Positions 1-8,062 of a stretch of 61,681 bases of DNA are shown in pieces. The notes beneath the pieces were generated by a model. That model saw nothing but the letters and a program-made list of their open reading frames with translations, was not told the origin of the DNA and made no database searches. The stretch is from an uncultured Lachnospiraceae bacterium (GTDB lineage Bacteria; Bacillota; Clostridia; Lachnospirales; Lachnospiraceae): contig CASCWU010000006.1 in NCBI GenBank assembly GCA_949155905.1, positions 1 to 61,681 on the forward strand, in the 5' to 3' direction. Both the position numbers and the translations under genes were made by a program. Numbering within the stretch: the stretch's first letter is position 1; every line of letters begins with the position of its first letter.

Positions 1-103
1 ATAATTCCTGCCGTCCTTTATATTCATGAATCTGCGCTACATAGGACAGAATCTCTCCATCCCACAGCTTACTTTTAAGTTTCACATAATCAAATTCCCG
101 CAT
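1..103 (-). CDS. Fic-family-like protein, N-terminal fragment cut by window edge
   Basis: An open frame starts at an ATG at 103 and runs off the left edge, giving 34 residues that begin MREFDYVKLKSKLWDGEI and continue SYVAQIHEYKGRQEL. This pattern (FDY..LK...W...I...IHEYKG.QEL) is how I remember the N-terminus of the long Fic/DOC-family proteins that carry an N-terminal helical domain before the HPFxxGNGR motif, which would lie outside the window. The upstream bases GATGAGGAAC give a modest ribosome binding site. Function (AMPylation or related nucleotide transfer) is inferred from family only. Confidence 0.5.
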   Translation of the reverse strand, partial: MREFDYVKLKSKLWDGEILSYVAQIHEYKGRQEL

Positions 104-224
104 GTTCCTCATCTTCTTCCTTTTCTCCCATATTGTAACCATGTTTGGGAGAAAAATCAATATCTATGGGAGAAACTTTATATCCTATCATAGCCAAACA
201 ATATCAAAAAATACTTCCGTTCTC

Positions 225-1038
225 TTACTTCCTCCCCACAAACAGCAAATGATTACTCCGTCCCAGCATCTCCGGCTTTTCACAGCAATAAAAATGATAC
301 CGCAGATATTGCTGGTAGCTTTCCTCGTCCATTTGGTTAATCCGCTCCGCTAGCAGCTCGCTGACTCCGTCCGAGGCGACCTCGTGCAGCACGGCAACAC
401 CGCCCTCTGCCAGCATTGCCCGGCATTGCTCTACTGTGAAAAAAACAAACGGGAAATCTGCTACCTTAAAGCTCTCATGGTCGTAGCTGTTTCCTTTAAA
501 AAAATCTATATTATAGCCGAATTCTGTTAAAATCACCATGTCATTTAGAAATAAAAGAAACAAACATTGTCCCATCCTTTTTACAGACCCGTCTGGCCTG
601 TGCGATACACTGCTGTCTGTCCTTCTCCTGGCTCAAATGATACAAAGGCCCAAACAGTAATACCACATCAAAGCTTTCTTCCTGATAGCCTGACAGATCC
701 AGCGCATTTCCCTGTACCAGCCGGATACGCTCCCGAACACAACCGTCTGACTGCATCAGCTTATTTTGAAATACCTCCACATTGTGATCAGCCAGCTCCA
801 GAGCATCTACCTGATACCCCTCCCCTGCCAGATAAAAGCTGTAGGCTCCGGTTCCTGCTCCAATATCTAAAATCCGCGCGCCTGGCCTAAGCGCCTGTCT
901 GATATAGTGAATGGTCGTTAAAAACTCTACCCGCGCAGCCTGCGAACCAGAAAGCCGGACATCCTCCTGAAAAATCTCATAGGTTTTTGATACCCGCTCT
1001 GCCTCATTTTCAATTTGGCATAATTCCTCAAAATTCAT
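225..1038 (-). pseudogene. SAM-dependent methyltransferase, frameshifted
   Basis: The gene starts at ATG 1038 after GGAGGG with a 6-nt spacer. The N-terminal part carries the class I methyltransferase motif I, ARILDIGAGTGAYSFYLA, near residues 53-70, followed by the acidic-loop and LFGPLYHL motifs. The frame stops at 541 after KKDGTMFVSFISK, while the next frame continues NDMVILTEFGYNIDFF to 225. One extra A in the run that reads TCTAAATGAC explains both frames: without it the protein reads MFVSFISNDMVILTE. The full product would be about 270 residues, normal for small methyltransferases. Either a true inactivating frameshift or a sequencing error; the substrate is unknown. Confidence 0.75.
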
Positions 1039-1117
1039 TTCATACCCTCCGCTTTTATGACGAAATCTTTGCTTGCCGTATCCCGATTTGCCGTATCCTG
1101 ATATGTTATACTCCGAT

Positions 1118-1597
1118 TTACTCTATCGTCTCCCAGCCCTTGCAGACGTCTACCCAGCCGCTGCTCTCCGAGCATCGCTCCAGCTCTGGAATCGTCAGTT
1201 CGATTGCACTGTTGTCTGTACCGCAGGCCGGAAATACCGTTTCAAACCGTTTTAATGATTCGTCCAGATAAACCGTCACCCCTTCTTTTCTCCCAAAAGG
1301 GCAAACACCGCCTACCGCATGGCCGATTTCCTGTTCTACCTCATCAAATGCCAGCATTTTAGCCTTGGTATGAAAGGCGGCCTTATATTTTACATTGTCT
1401 ATTTTGGCATCCCCGGCTGCTACGATTAGGATACAGCCCTCCTCCAAGCGAAAGGAAAGCGTTTTGGCAATCCGCTTCCCCTCACAGCCCAGAGCCTGCG
1501 CCGCCAGCTCTACCGTGGCGCTTGATACATCAAATAGCTGAATCCGGTTTTCCATCTGATATTTTTTTAAATGCTCCTTTGCACGTTCCAATGACAT
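1118..1597 (-). CDS. YbaK/EbsC-type aminoacyl-tRNA deacylase
   Basis: A 159-residue single-domain protein of the YbaK/ProX class, which hydrolyses misacylated tRNAs (such as Cys-tRNA(Pro)) in trans. Visible family features are the SSATVELAAQALG segment near the N-terminus, the core strand RIAKTLSF, the catalytic-site lysine region NVKYKAAF, and the conserved GHAVGGVCPFG loop. Length matches the family. I chose ATG 1597 because AGGAGG lies 9 nt upstream; an upstream in-frame start at 1633 lacks such a site. It lies 79 nt after the methyltransferase start on the same strand, so the two may share a transcript. The exact tRNA substrate cannot be read from the sequence. Confidence 0.85.
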   Translation of the reverse strand: MSLERAKEHLKKYQMENRIQLFDVSSATVELAAQALGCEGKRIAKTLSFRLEEGCILIVAAGDAKIDNVKYKAAFHTKAKMLAFDEVEQEIGHAVGGVCPFGRKEGVTVYLDESLKRFETVFPACGTDNSAIELTIPELERCSESSGWVDVCKGWETIE

Positions 1598-1797
1598 TTT
1601 TTCAATCCTCCTGTTTTCCCTCATTTTATTCACCTATGCGAATCATTCATCTGATAACAAAAACCGCAGGTGTTCTTATCCTATTCATAAAATTTTCCAT
1701 AGTATAGCATATCCCTTTCCGGCCTGCAAGCATATTCCCCCTTCCGGCGCCCTTCTGTTATTTTCTCTCCTGTTTTTTCCACATTCCAAAATAAACC

Positions 1798-1826
1798 TTG
1801 TATAAATCACCTCTGCCCGTTATACT
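1798..1826 (+). promoter_or_regulatory. Sigma-A promoter of the PucR-like regulator
   Basis: TTGTAT (1798-1803) and TATACT (1821-1826) are separated by 17 nt and sit about 45 nt upstream of the regulator start. The region 1640-1797 holds no other gene. Confidence 0.6.
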
Positions 1827-1873
1827 AAAAAACAAGACATAGAAAAATTCACAAACAAAAGGCAGGAATGATG

Positions 1874-3448
1874 ATGCAAAAAATATCCTTTTTTACCAAC
1901 CGAGCTGATATTACGATAAAACAGCAGCATATTTATTATGAAGAATTCCCGGACATCAAATTTTATTACCTTCTGACAGACAGCTCCTTTATCCCGGTGC
2001 GCCACAACTGCGCCTATATCGGAACCTCCTCCCAGATAGCGGAAATGCTGGCTGACTTTGAAGCCGACTTTCCTGTTCTGTTTATTATGACAGACTGCCC
2101 GGATGGTTTTTTTGCACAATACGGGCAACTCAAATGCAACCTGCTCTATATTCCGGCAGAAATTGGTATTATTTACCGCGCTTTAAATGAAAGCTTTGGC
2201 ATCTATTCCTATTGGTCAGAGCAATTCCAGATTGCCTCTCTTTCCCCGGACACAACGATGCACACGCTTTTGGAGCTGGGTTCTCAGATGCTGCACAGCC
2301 CTTTGTTTCTCCTTAATACCGGCTACACACTGTTAGATTGCTCCTTAAAAGAAAAACCAGACATCACCTTCCCTGGATTTTCGGAGCTGGATCAAAAGGG
2401 CTATCTTTCTCCAAACGCCCGGGACGAGCTTTTGGCCTGTCCTTATATGGAGCTTTATCCTATCCGGCACAAAACCTCCGTCTATGCCTGGCTGATGTTT
2501 TACTGCGATGAGGAGAATGAATATCGGCGCACCTGGTTTCTCCCTCTTTTGACAGAACCCTTAAAGCAGCAGCTTTTACTGGCAGAGCAGCTTCCGGCAG
2601 ACAGCTCCTCTGTTGCACTGATGCAGTTTTTAAGAGATTTAATTGAAATGCAGATCGTCACCTCAGAGGAAGTGCAGAATCGGGCGCAGCTTCTAAAATT
2701 GCCGCAGGGAACGTATTATCACCTATTGGTGGTGCCGGTTGAAGATCGCCGTGATGATACGAGAGCCCTTCACTCTCTGGAGCAGGCATTACGCCGTGCG
2801 CTCCCCTCCGCCTGGCTTTGTCTTTATGAAAACAGCCTGATTCTGTTTTTTGCTACAAAAGAAACCTCGATTCCGATTAGTGATCCGGCTGCCTTAAAGG
2901 AGCTTTTGACCTGTCACAACACCTGCCTGGGCTATGGAGGGTGCCTGCGCCATCTGGAGCAGCTCCGTTCCTTGTATCTGTGGGCCTGCTCCGCCATCCG
3001 GCTGGGACAGAAACTAGGCGAACCTGGAGAACGGATTTTCCAGTTTGACGACTACCGGATTTATTATATGATTGATTTGTGCCGGACAGGCTTCCAAAAC
3101 ATCCATTTTCATGACAATCTGCTGTATTTATGCCATCCGGATATCATTACTCTTTCCCGTTATGACAGAGAGCATCAGTCCGACTATATGAACATTTTAT
3201 ACCAATACCTTTCCCTGGATTGTAATTTTGCCAAAGCTGCCCGTCAGCTTAACTATCATCGCAATACACTAATGTATAAAATTTCCAAAATTGAAGCAAT
3301 TCTCGGGCGCCCCTTGGCTCAGCCGGAATATAAGCAAATTCTTTTGTATTCCTGTAAGGTTGCCCGCTATATCCATGATTATCTGGGCAGAGAGCCCAGC
3401 CAGTACAACGCCCAAAGCATGGCCAATAAATGGCTTCCGTCCTGCTAA
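1874..3448 (+). CDS. PucR/CdaR-like transcriptional regulator
   Basis: A roughly 525-residue cytoplasmic regulator. The C-terminus has the helix-turn-helix typical of PucR family proteins: NFAKAARQLNYHRNTLMYKI followed by SKIEAILG, about residues 452-480, and it lies behind a central degenerate GGDEF-like segment. The N-terminal half has no recognised sensor motif. Three consecutive ATGs (1868, 1871, 1874) follow GGCAGGA; the third has the best spacing (7 nt from GGCAGG), so 1874 is preferred. Family members usually activate nearby catabolic genes, so the lipoprotein and esterases that follow are the likely targets. The effector is unknown. Confidence 0.75.
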   Translation: MQKISFFTNRADITIKQQHIYYEEFPDIKFYYLLTDSSFIPVRHNCAYIGTSSQIAEMLADFEADFPVLFIMTDCPDGFFAQYGQLKCNLLYIPAEIGIIYRALNESFGIYSYWSEQFQIASLSPDTTMHTLLELGSQMLHSPLFLLNTGYTLLDCSLKEKPDITFPGFSELDQKGYLSPNARDELLACPYMELYPIRHKTSVYAWLMFYCDEENEYRRTWFLPLLTEPLKQQLLLAEQLPADSSSVALMQFLRDLIEMQIVTSEEVQNRAQLLKLPQGTYYHLLVVPVEDRRDDTRALHSLEQALRRALPSAWLCLYENSLILFFATKETSIPISDPAALKELLTCHNTCLGYGGCLRHLEQLRSLYLWACSAIRLGQKLGEPGERIFQFDDYRIYYMIDLCRTGFQNIHFHDNLLYLCHPDIITLSRYDREHQSDYMNILYQYLSLDCNFAKAARQLNYHRNTLMYKISKIEAILGRPLAQPEYKQILLYSCKVARYIHDYLGREPSQYNAQSMANKWLPSC

Positions 3449-3625
3449 GGTTGCACTTAGCATAAAAACCGGTTTTCATTTCGTGGCTACCTGCACATAC
3501 TCTTTTTCTCCTTGACATGCTAGAATCAAGCTATCATGAACTGCAACGGAACCGAGCCGCCAAAATGAGGCAGGACAGAGCCCGCCAGGAACGGCTCAAA
3601 CAGCAAAAATCAAAGGAGAGAGCGT

Positions 3626-5365
3626 ATGAAAACAAAACGACTTATGGCATTGTTACTGGTTTCTGTTCTGGCTGTCGGACTGATTGGCTGCGGAAAGAAA
3701 ACAAACGAGACAGATTCCAAAAACACCAACAAGACAGAGGGCTCTAAGGATTCTGAGGGTACTAAGGATTCTGCTACAGATAACAACAAAGAATCCGAAG
3801 ATGAGGCCTCCGATCCTTCCGGCTCCGGCAGTGAGAATTCAGACAATGCAAACGCCAGCGATGACTGGAACTGGCCGCTCCCGGAGAAAAAGGAGCTTTC
3901 GATGTGGCTGCAATGGACGTGTAACTATGCCACTGATCCGAACGAATTAGTCACCATTCAAAAGCTGGAGGAGCATACCAATGTCCATATCAACTGGACC
4001 ACCGTAGCCGGTCAGGAAGCGATGGAGAAATTCGGCCTGATGATGGCCTCCGGTAATTACCCGGATATCCTGCGCGGTGCAGAAAGCTATTATACCGGCG
4101 GTTTGGTGCAGGCGGTAGAGGATGGCATTACTCTTGATATGACCGAATATATTCCAAAATACATGCCGACCTACAATGCTCTTAGAACCTCTATTCCAAG
4201 GCTGGAAAAGGATACCGTCACGGATGACGGTCGTCTGGTAGGCGTCTATACTCTGGCTTCCAACTTCGGTGAAATCCGCGGCGAGCGTGTCTGGGACGGT
4301 CTTTGTATCCGCAAGGACTGGCTGGATCAGTTAAATATGCCGCTGCCTGTCACCATTGATGACTGGCACGAGGTACTAACCGCCTTCAAGGAAAACTTCA
4401 ACTGTGAAGCGCCGCTTTTAATCGGTGCCTCCAATGGTTATGATTTAAGCCATAACTTCCTTTCCGCCTATGGTGTCCTCGGTGAATTTTACCAGGAAAA
4501 CGGCACCGTAAAATTCGGACCTTTGGAAGATGGCTACAAGCAATGGGTTCAGCTTTTCCGTGATTGGTACGCAGAGGGCTTAATCGATCCGAACTTTACG
4601 AACAACGATGCAACCTTCTCCGGTTCCCCTGATTATATCGGAACAGGACGTGCAGGCGCCAGCGCCGCTATCTGGGGCATCACGGCAGATACTTATAAGC
4701 TGCAGGGCTATTCCACGGATGAAAATTTCTTCCTTTCCGGTGTCACCACGCCTGTATTAAACGAGGGAGACATTCCGCAGATGGGTTCCTCCACAAACGA
4801 AATGACAAAAGAGACCTTGGTTATTACAAAGAATTGTAAGGATGTAGAACTGGCCTGCCGCTGGCTGGATTACTGGTATGACCATGATAACATGGTTATG
4901 CAGAGCGTCGGTATCGAGGACGAAACCTACTACCAGGATGAAACAGGAGAATATTACGTAACCGACTCCGTTTATGAACGAGTCGAGGCAGGCGAATACC
5001 CAAGCGTACAGGAGCTGTTCTCCACTTATACGCTGATGACCTCAGCCTTTGGCCTATACAACTGGCAGATGATGAACGTAACCGCTAGAGGCAATCGCGC
5101 CTTAGAGGCTTATGATTTCTGGGATCAGTCCCATTTTGACCTCACCCTGCCTACTCATATCACCATGACGCCGGAGGATACTACAGCTTTTAACTCCACC
5201 TATACAGCCATTAAGACTCTGGTGCAGGAGAATACCATTAAATTTATCACCGGCGCACAGTCGATGGATGATTACGATAATTTCGTCAAGACACTGTACG
5301 ATTACGGCATCGAAAAATGTATCGGCTACAAGCAGTCTGCGCTGGATCGATACAACGCACGTTAA
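3626..5365 (+). CDS. Extracellular solute-binding lipoprotein (sugar/oligosaccharide ABC type)
   Basis: A 579-residue lipoprotein. The signal peptide has a KTKR n-region, a hydrophobic core and the lipobox LIGC with acylated Cys22. Residues about 25-80 form an Asn/Ser/Asp/Glu-rich linker, then comes a family 1 substrate-binding fold of the LplA-like type found with LplB/LplC permeases. The C-terminus ends KQSALDRYNAR, a pattern repeated in the fragment at 57.6 kb. AAAGGAGAG precedes the ATG. No permease or ATPase genes adjoin it, which is unusual: it must use distant permeases or act as a surface binding protein. Codon use matches its neighbours. The neighbouring esterases suggest an esterified carbohydrate ligand, which is inference. 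Confidence 0.85.
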   Translation: MKTKRLMALLLVSVLAVGLIGCGKKTNETDSKNTNKTEGSKDSEGTKDSATDNNKESEDEASDPSGSGSENSDNANASDDWNWPLPEKKELSMWLQWTCNYATDPNELVTIQKLEEHTNVHINWTTVAGQEAMEKFGLMMASGNYPDILRGAESYYTGGLVQAVEDGITLDMTEYIPKYMPTYNALRTSIPRLEKDTVTDDGRLVGVYTLASNFGEIRGERVWDGLCIRKDWLDQLNMPLPVTIDDWHEVLTAFKENFNCEAPLLIGASNGYDLSHNFLSAYGVLGEFYQENGTVKFGPLEDGYKQWVQLFRDWYAEGLIDPNFTNNDATFSGSPDYIGTGRAGASAAIWGITADTYKLQGYSTDENFFLSGVTTPVLNEGDIPQMGSSTNEMTKETLVITKNCKDVELACRWLDYWYDHDNMVMQSVGIEDETYYQDETGEYYVTDSVYERVEAGEYPSVQELFSTYTLMTSAFGLYNWQMMNVTARGNRALEAYDFWDQSHFDLTLPTHITMTPEDTTAFNSTYTAIKTLVQENTIKFITGAQSMDDYDNFVKTLYDYGIEKCIGYKQSALDRYNAR

Positions 5366-5429
5366 ACAAAGTATCTTCAAGCAGCCGTGCTGCTAATACA
5401 ACACAAGACATAACGTTCTAAAGCAATCT

Positions 5430-5465
5430 GAAATGGGAAGCGGGAACTATCCTGCTTCTCATTTC
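5430..5465 (+). other. Intercistronic RNA hairpin
   Basis: GAAATGGGAAGC pairs with GCTTCTCATTTC and extends through three more pairs to a 6-nt loop. The 15-bp stem lies between the binding-protein stop and the esterase start and has no T-run. It may protect the upstream message or partly terminate, giving more lipoprotein than esterase. Confidence 0.5.
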
Positions 5466-5515
5466 CTGCAAAGAACTATCTAATACAAGGAACACAATCA
5501 GAAAGGAGCAAAACG

Positions 5516-7108
5516 ATGAAAAAAAGATTTATTTATGAAGAGGACTACCCGGTAGTCCAGACAAAAGCAGGAAAGCTGCGTGGATATGTATTTGATGACA
5601 TGTTTATTTTCCAGGGTGTCAAATATGCAGACGCTAAGCGTTGGCAAATGCCGGAGCCGGTAGCGCCATGGGAGGGAATTAAGGATGCAACCAGCTACGG
5701 TCCGGTCTGCCCGACCATCGGCAATCCGATTCCGATGGGAGAGGTTTATATCCCGCACCGCTTCTGGCCGGCCGACGAGCATTGCCAGTATTTAAATATC
5801 TGGACGACCTCTCTGGATAGCACCATCAAAAAGCCGGTTATGGTCTGGTTCCATGGCGGCGGCTTTTCAGACGGTTCTTCCGTAGAGCAAGTTGCCTATG
5901 AGGGCGATGCCCTGGCGAAATACGGCGACGTCGTATCCATTACGATCAACCATCGGCTGAATATGTTAGGCTTTTTGGATATGCCCTCCTTTGGAGAGGA
6001 ATATAAAAATTCCGGTAACGTCGGTCTGGCAGATATCGTTGCTGCTCTGCAATGGGTACACGACAACATTGCCGCATTCGGCGGCGATCCGGATAACGTC
6101 ACAGTCTTCGGACAGTCCGGCGGAGGCGGCAAGGTACAGGCGCTGCTTCAGATTCCTGCTGCAGCCGGTCTGTTCCACAAGGGCATCCTCATGTCCGGCG
6201 TCCACAAGGAGCCACGGGATCAGGTCGTCGATCACCACAAGCTGGTCTGCGATATGATGGAGCTTCTCCATATTGATCCGTCCCACCCGGAGGAGTTTGC
6301 ACAGGTGCCGTACCAAACCCTGGAAAAAGTATATAACCGCGCTTCCTATAGCCTGTTGAAGCAAGGTATTTTCAATTCCTGGGGACCAGTACAGGACGAC
6401 TGGTATCTGGGAGACTATTCCAAGGTCGGATTTGCAGAACATGCTAAAACCATTCCTGTGATCGTTGGCACGGTAATGGCCGAATTTTCCGACCGCAACG
6501 CCTATACTCACCCGGAAAGCATGACAGAAGAAGAGAAGCTCGCAGAAATCCAAAAATCCTGCAAGGATCAAACGGACAAGGCGGTTGCTCTGTTCCGTAA
6601 CGCTTACCCGACACACGACATTACAAGGATTTTACATCTGGATCTGAACAGCCGGGATGCTGCCGTATGCTTTGCCGGAGATAAGGCGGCCGCTTCCTCT
6701 GCTCCTTCCTATGTCTACCTTTTCACACCGGAATTCCATATGAAGGGACAGACTCCGGCCTGGCATTGCGCCGATATCCCGTTTGTCTTCCATAACACCG
6801 AGCGTTGTCCATATACCCAGATACCAGGCGTAACCGAGCGTTTAGAGGAAGAAATGTGCGGCGCCTGGATAGCCTTCGCCCGAACCGGAAATCCAAACCA
6901 CCCAGCTTTAAAAGAATGGCCTGCCTTTACCAAAGAACATAAAGTGACGATGGTATTTGACGAAACGAGTGAGGCAAAGGAGGATCATGATACAGAGCTG
7001 ATTGCAGCATTGCAGCAGGTTATGCCAAAGAGAGATCTTTCCGCGATGTTCCTTAAAATGGCTTTAAAGGCCGGAGAGGAAAGCACCGGGAAAGCTTGGC
7101 TGTATTGA
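5516..7108 (+). CDS. Type B carboxylesterase
   Basis: A 530-residue alpha/beta-hydrolase of the carboxylesterase type B family. It shows the oxyanion-hole region VWFHGGGFSDGSS and the nucleophile elbow FGQSGGGGK with Ser201; a His region near HCADIPFVFHN and the C-terminal WIAFARTGNPNH signature complete the family pattern. There is no signal peptide, so it acts in the cytoplasm, presumably on small esters. AAAGGAG lies 8 nt before ATG 5516. It follows the lipoprotein gene by 150 nt across a hairpin, and a strong terminator follows its stop, so the two form a short operon. The substrate is unknown. Confidence 0.9.
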   Translation: MKKRFIYEEDYPVVQTKAGKLRGYVFDDMFIFQGVKYADAKRWQMPEPVAPWEGIKDATSYGPVCPTIGNPIPMGEVYIPHRFWPADEHCQYLNIWTTSLDSTIKKPVMVWFHGGGFSDGSSVEQVAYEGDALAKYGDVVSITINHRLNMLGFLDMPSFGEEYKNSGNVGLADIVAALQWVHDNIAAFGGDPDNVTVFGQSGGGGKVQALLQIPAAAGLFHKGILMSGVHKEPRDQVVDHHKLVCDMMELLHIDPSHPEEFAQVPYQTLEKVYNRASYSLLKQGIFNSWGPVQDDWYLGDYSKVGFAEHAKTIPVIVGTVMAEFSDRNAYTHPESMTEEEKLAEIQKSCKDQTDKAVALFRNAYPTHDITRILHLDLNSRDAAVCFAGDKAAASSAPSYVYLFTPEFHMKGQTPAWHCADIPFVFHNTERCPYTQIPGVTERLEEEMCGAWIAFARTGNPNHPALKEWPAFTKEHKVTMVFDETSEAKEDHDTELIAALQQVMPKRDLSAMFLKMALKAGEESTGKAWLY

Positions 7109-7112
7109 TGTT

Positions 7113-7149
7113 AAACAGGGCAGTCTGTAAAAGACTGCCCTGTTTTTTA
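7113..7149 (+). terminator. Rho-independent terminator after the carboxylesterase
   Basis: The arms AACAGGGCAGTCT (7114-7126) and AGACTGCCCTGTT (7132-7144) are exact complements with a 5-nt loop and are followed by a run of six T. Confidence 0.9.
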
Positions 7150-7235
7150 TGCACACGCCCGCATAGGGAATTTAGTTGCTGGCGCAACATACGGGCGGTG
7201 CGGCAAGTAGGAGAGAAGGCCATTCCCCTACTTGA
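7150..7235. repeat. Compact double inverted repeat, possible REP-like element
   Basis: Between two convergent genes lie two nested or adjacent hairpins. One has CGCCCG (7156) with CGGGCG (7192) and an inner TTGC/GCAA; the other has CAAGTAGG (7204) with CCTACTTG (7227). Neither has a T-run on either strand. No ORF is present. Confidence 0.4.
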
Positions 7236-7249
7236 TTAGAAAATTTTAC

Positions 7250-8011
7250 CTACAGCGGCAGCCACTCATAAATCGTCCTGCGGATAAACGTATCCCAGAA
7301 ATCCCATTCATGCTTTCCTGGCCCATCGTAAAACTCTGCATCCATTCCCAGCTCCTGCATATACGAACACAACCGTTTCGAGCCGTTATGTCCACCGTAG
7401 TTTTCCGTACCTGGCCTTCCAAAATCCTCCGTACCGCAGCAAATATAGTATTTCGGCATAACTGCTCCGGCTTCCTTCTGCTGCTTTAGCATATAATAAA
7501 TATCCTTATCATCCTTTGTCTCAATACTATCCTCTCTCATGCCCATCGACAACGAAACCGCATAAGAAAAACGCTCCGGGAAATTGACAGAAAAACGCAG
7601 TGTTCCATAACCGCCCATCGAAAGCCCTGCTACAAACGTGTCCTCCCGTTTCGTCGAAATCGGGAAGGTTTTTGCTACCATCAACGGAAGCTCCTCTGTC
7701 AAAAATGTCCAATACTGATCGGTTTCCCCATGGTTCATATAACCGCCGTTGTAGCCCGCCGGCATAATAACGGCCAGACGCTTCTCCATGGCATACCGTT
7801 CCACATTGCTAAAGCGTGTCCAGTCATCCTGATCACCGCAGAAGCCATGCAGCAGATACAGCGTCTTGTATGGGGCCTCCTCCTGCTGATAGCTCTCCGT
7901 AATCGTCTTAGGCGCCGTAAAATCAAACTTAGGTTCCAAAGGAAGCACCAGTGTAACGTCTACTTCCCGTACCAATGCCATCGAACGAAATTTCATCTTT
8001 ACTAAAGCCAT
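7250..8011 (-). CDS. Esterase D/tributyrin-esterase-like hydrolase
   Basis: A 253-residue alpha/beta-hydrolase of the Esterase (PF00756) family, which includes S-formylglutathione hydrolases, acetyl and feruloyl esterases and tributyrin esterase. It shows LYLLHGFCGDQDDW at the oxyanion hole, the nucleophile elbow VAGLSMGGYGTLR, and a terminal GKHEWDFWD carrying the catalytic His. No signal peptide is visible. AGGAGG lies 9 nt upstream of the ATG. It is downstream of the next gene by 51 nt on the same strand, so they are probably co-transcribed. The neighbours favour deacylation of imported carbohydrate esters, which is inference. Confidence 0.88.
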   Translation of the reverse strand: MALVKMKFRSMALVREVDVTLVLPLEPKFDFTAPKTITESYQQEEAPYKTLYLLHGFCGDQDDWTRFSNVERYAMEKRLAVIMPAGYNGGYMNHGETDQYWTFLTEELPLMVAKTFPISTKREDTFVAGLSMGGYGTLRFSVNFPERFSYAVSLSMGMREDSIETKDDKDIYYMLKQQKEAGAVMPKYYICCGTEDFGRPGTENYGGHNGSKRLCSYMQELGMDAEFYDGPGKHEWDFWDTFIRRTIYEWLPL

Positions 8012-8062
8012 CTTCTTATTCCTCCTGTTTTAAGTTCCGAAAATCCTGGAAATCTCCATTTT

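Noticed and set aside
102-353. Plus-strand ORF beside the Fic-like fragment
   Set aside because: Its second half is antisense to the methyltransferase coding region and it has no ribosome binding site.
3500-3540. Promoter TTGACA at 3512 for the lipoprotein gene
   Set aside because: No acceptable -10 at 16-18 nt, so not reported as a feature.
3517-3747. ORF overlapping the start of the binding lipoprotein
   Set aside because: No ribosome binding site, and most of it lies over the lipoprotein signal sequence in another frame.
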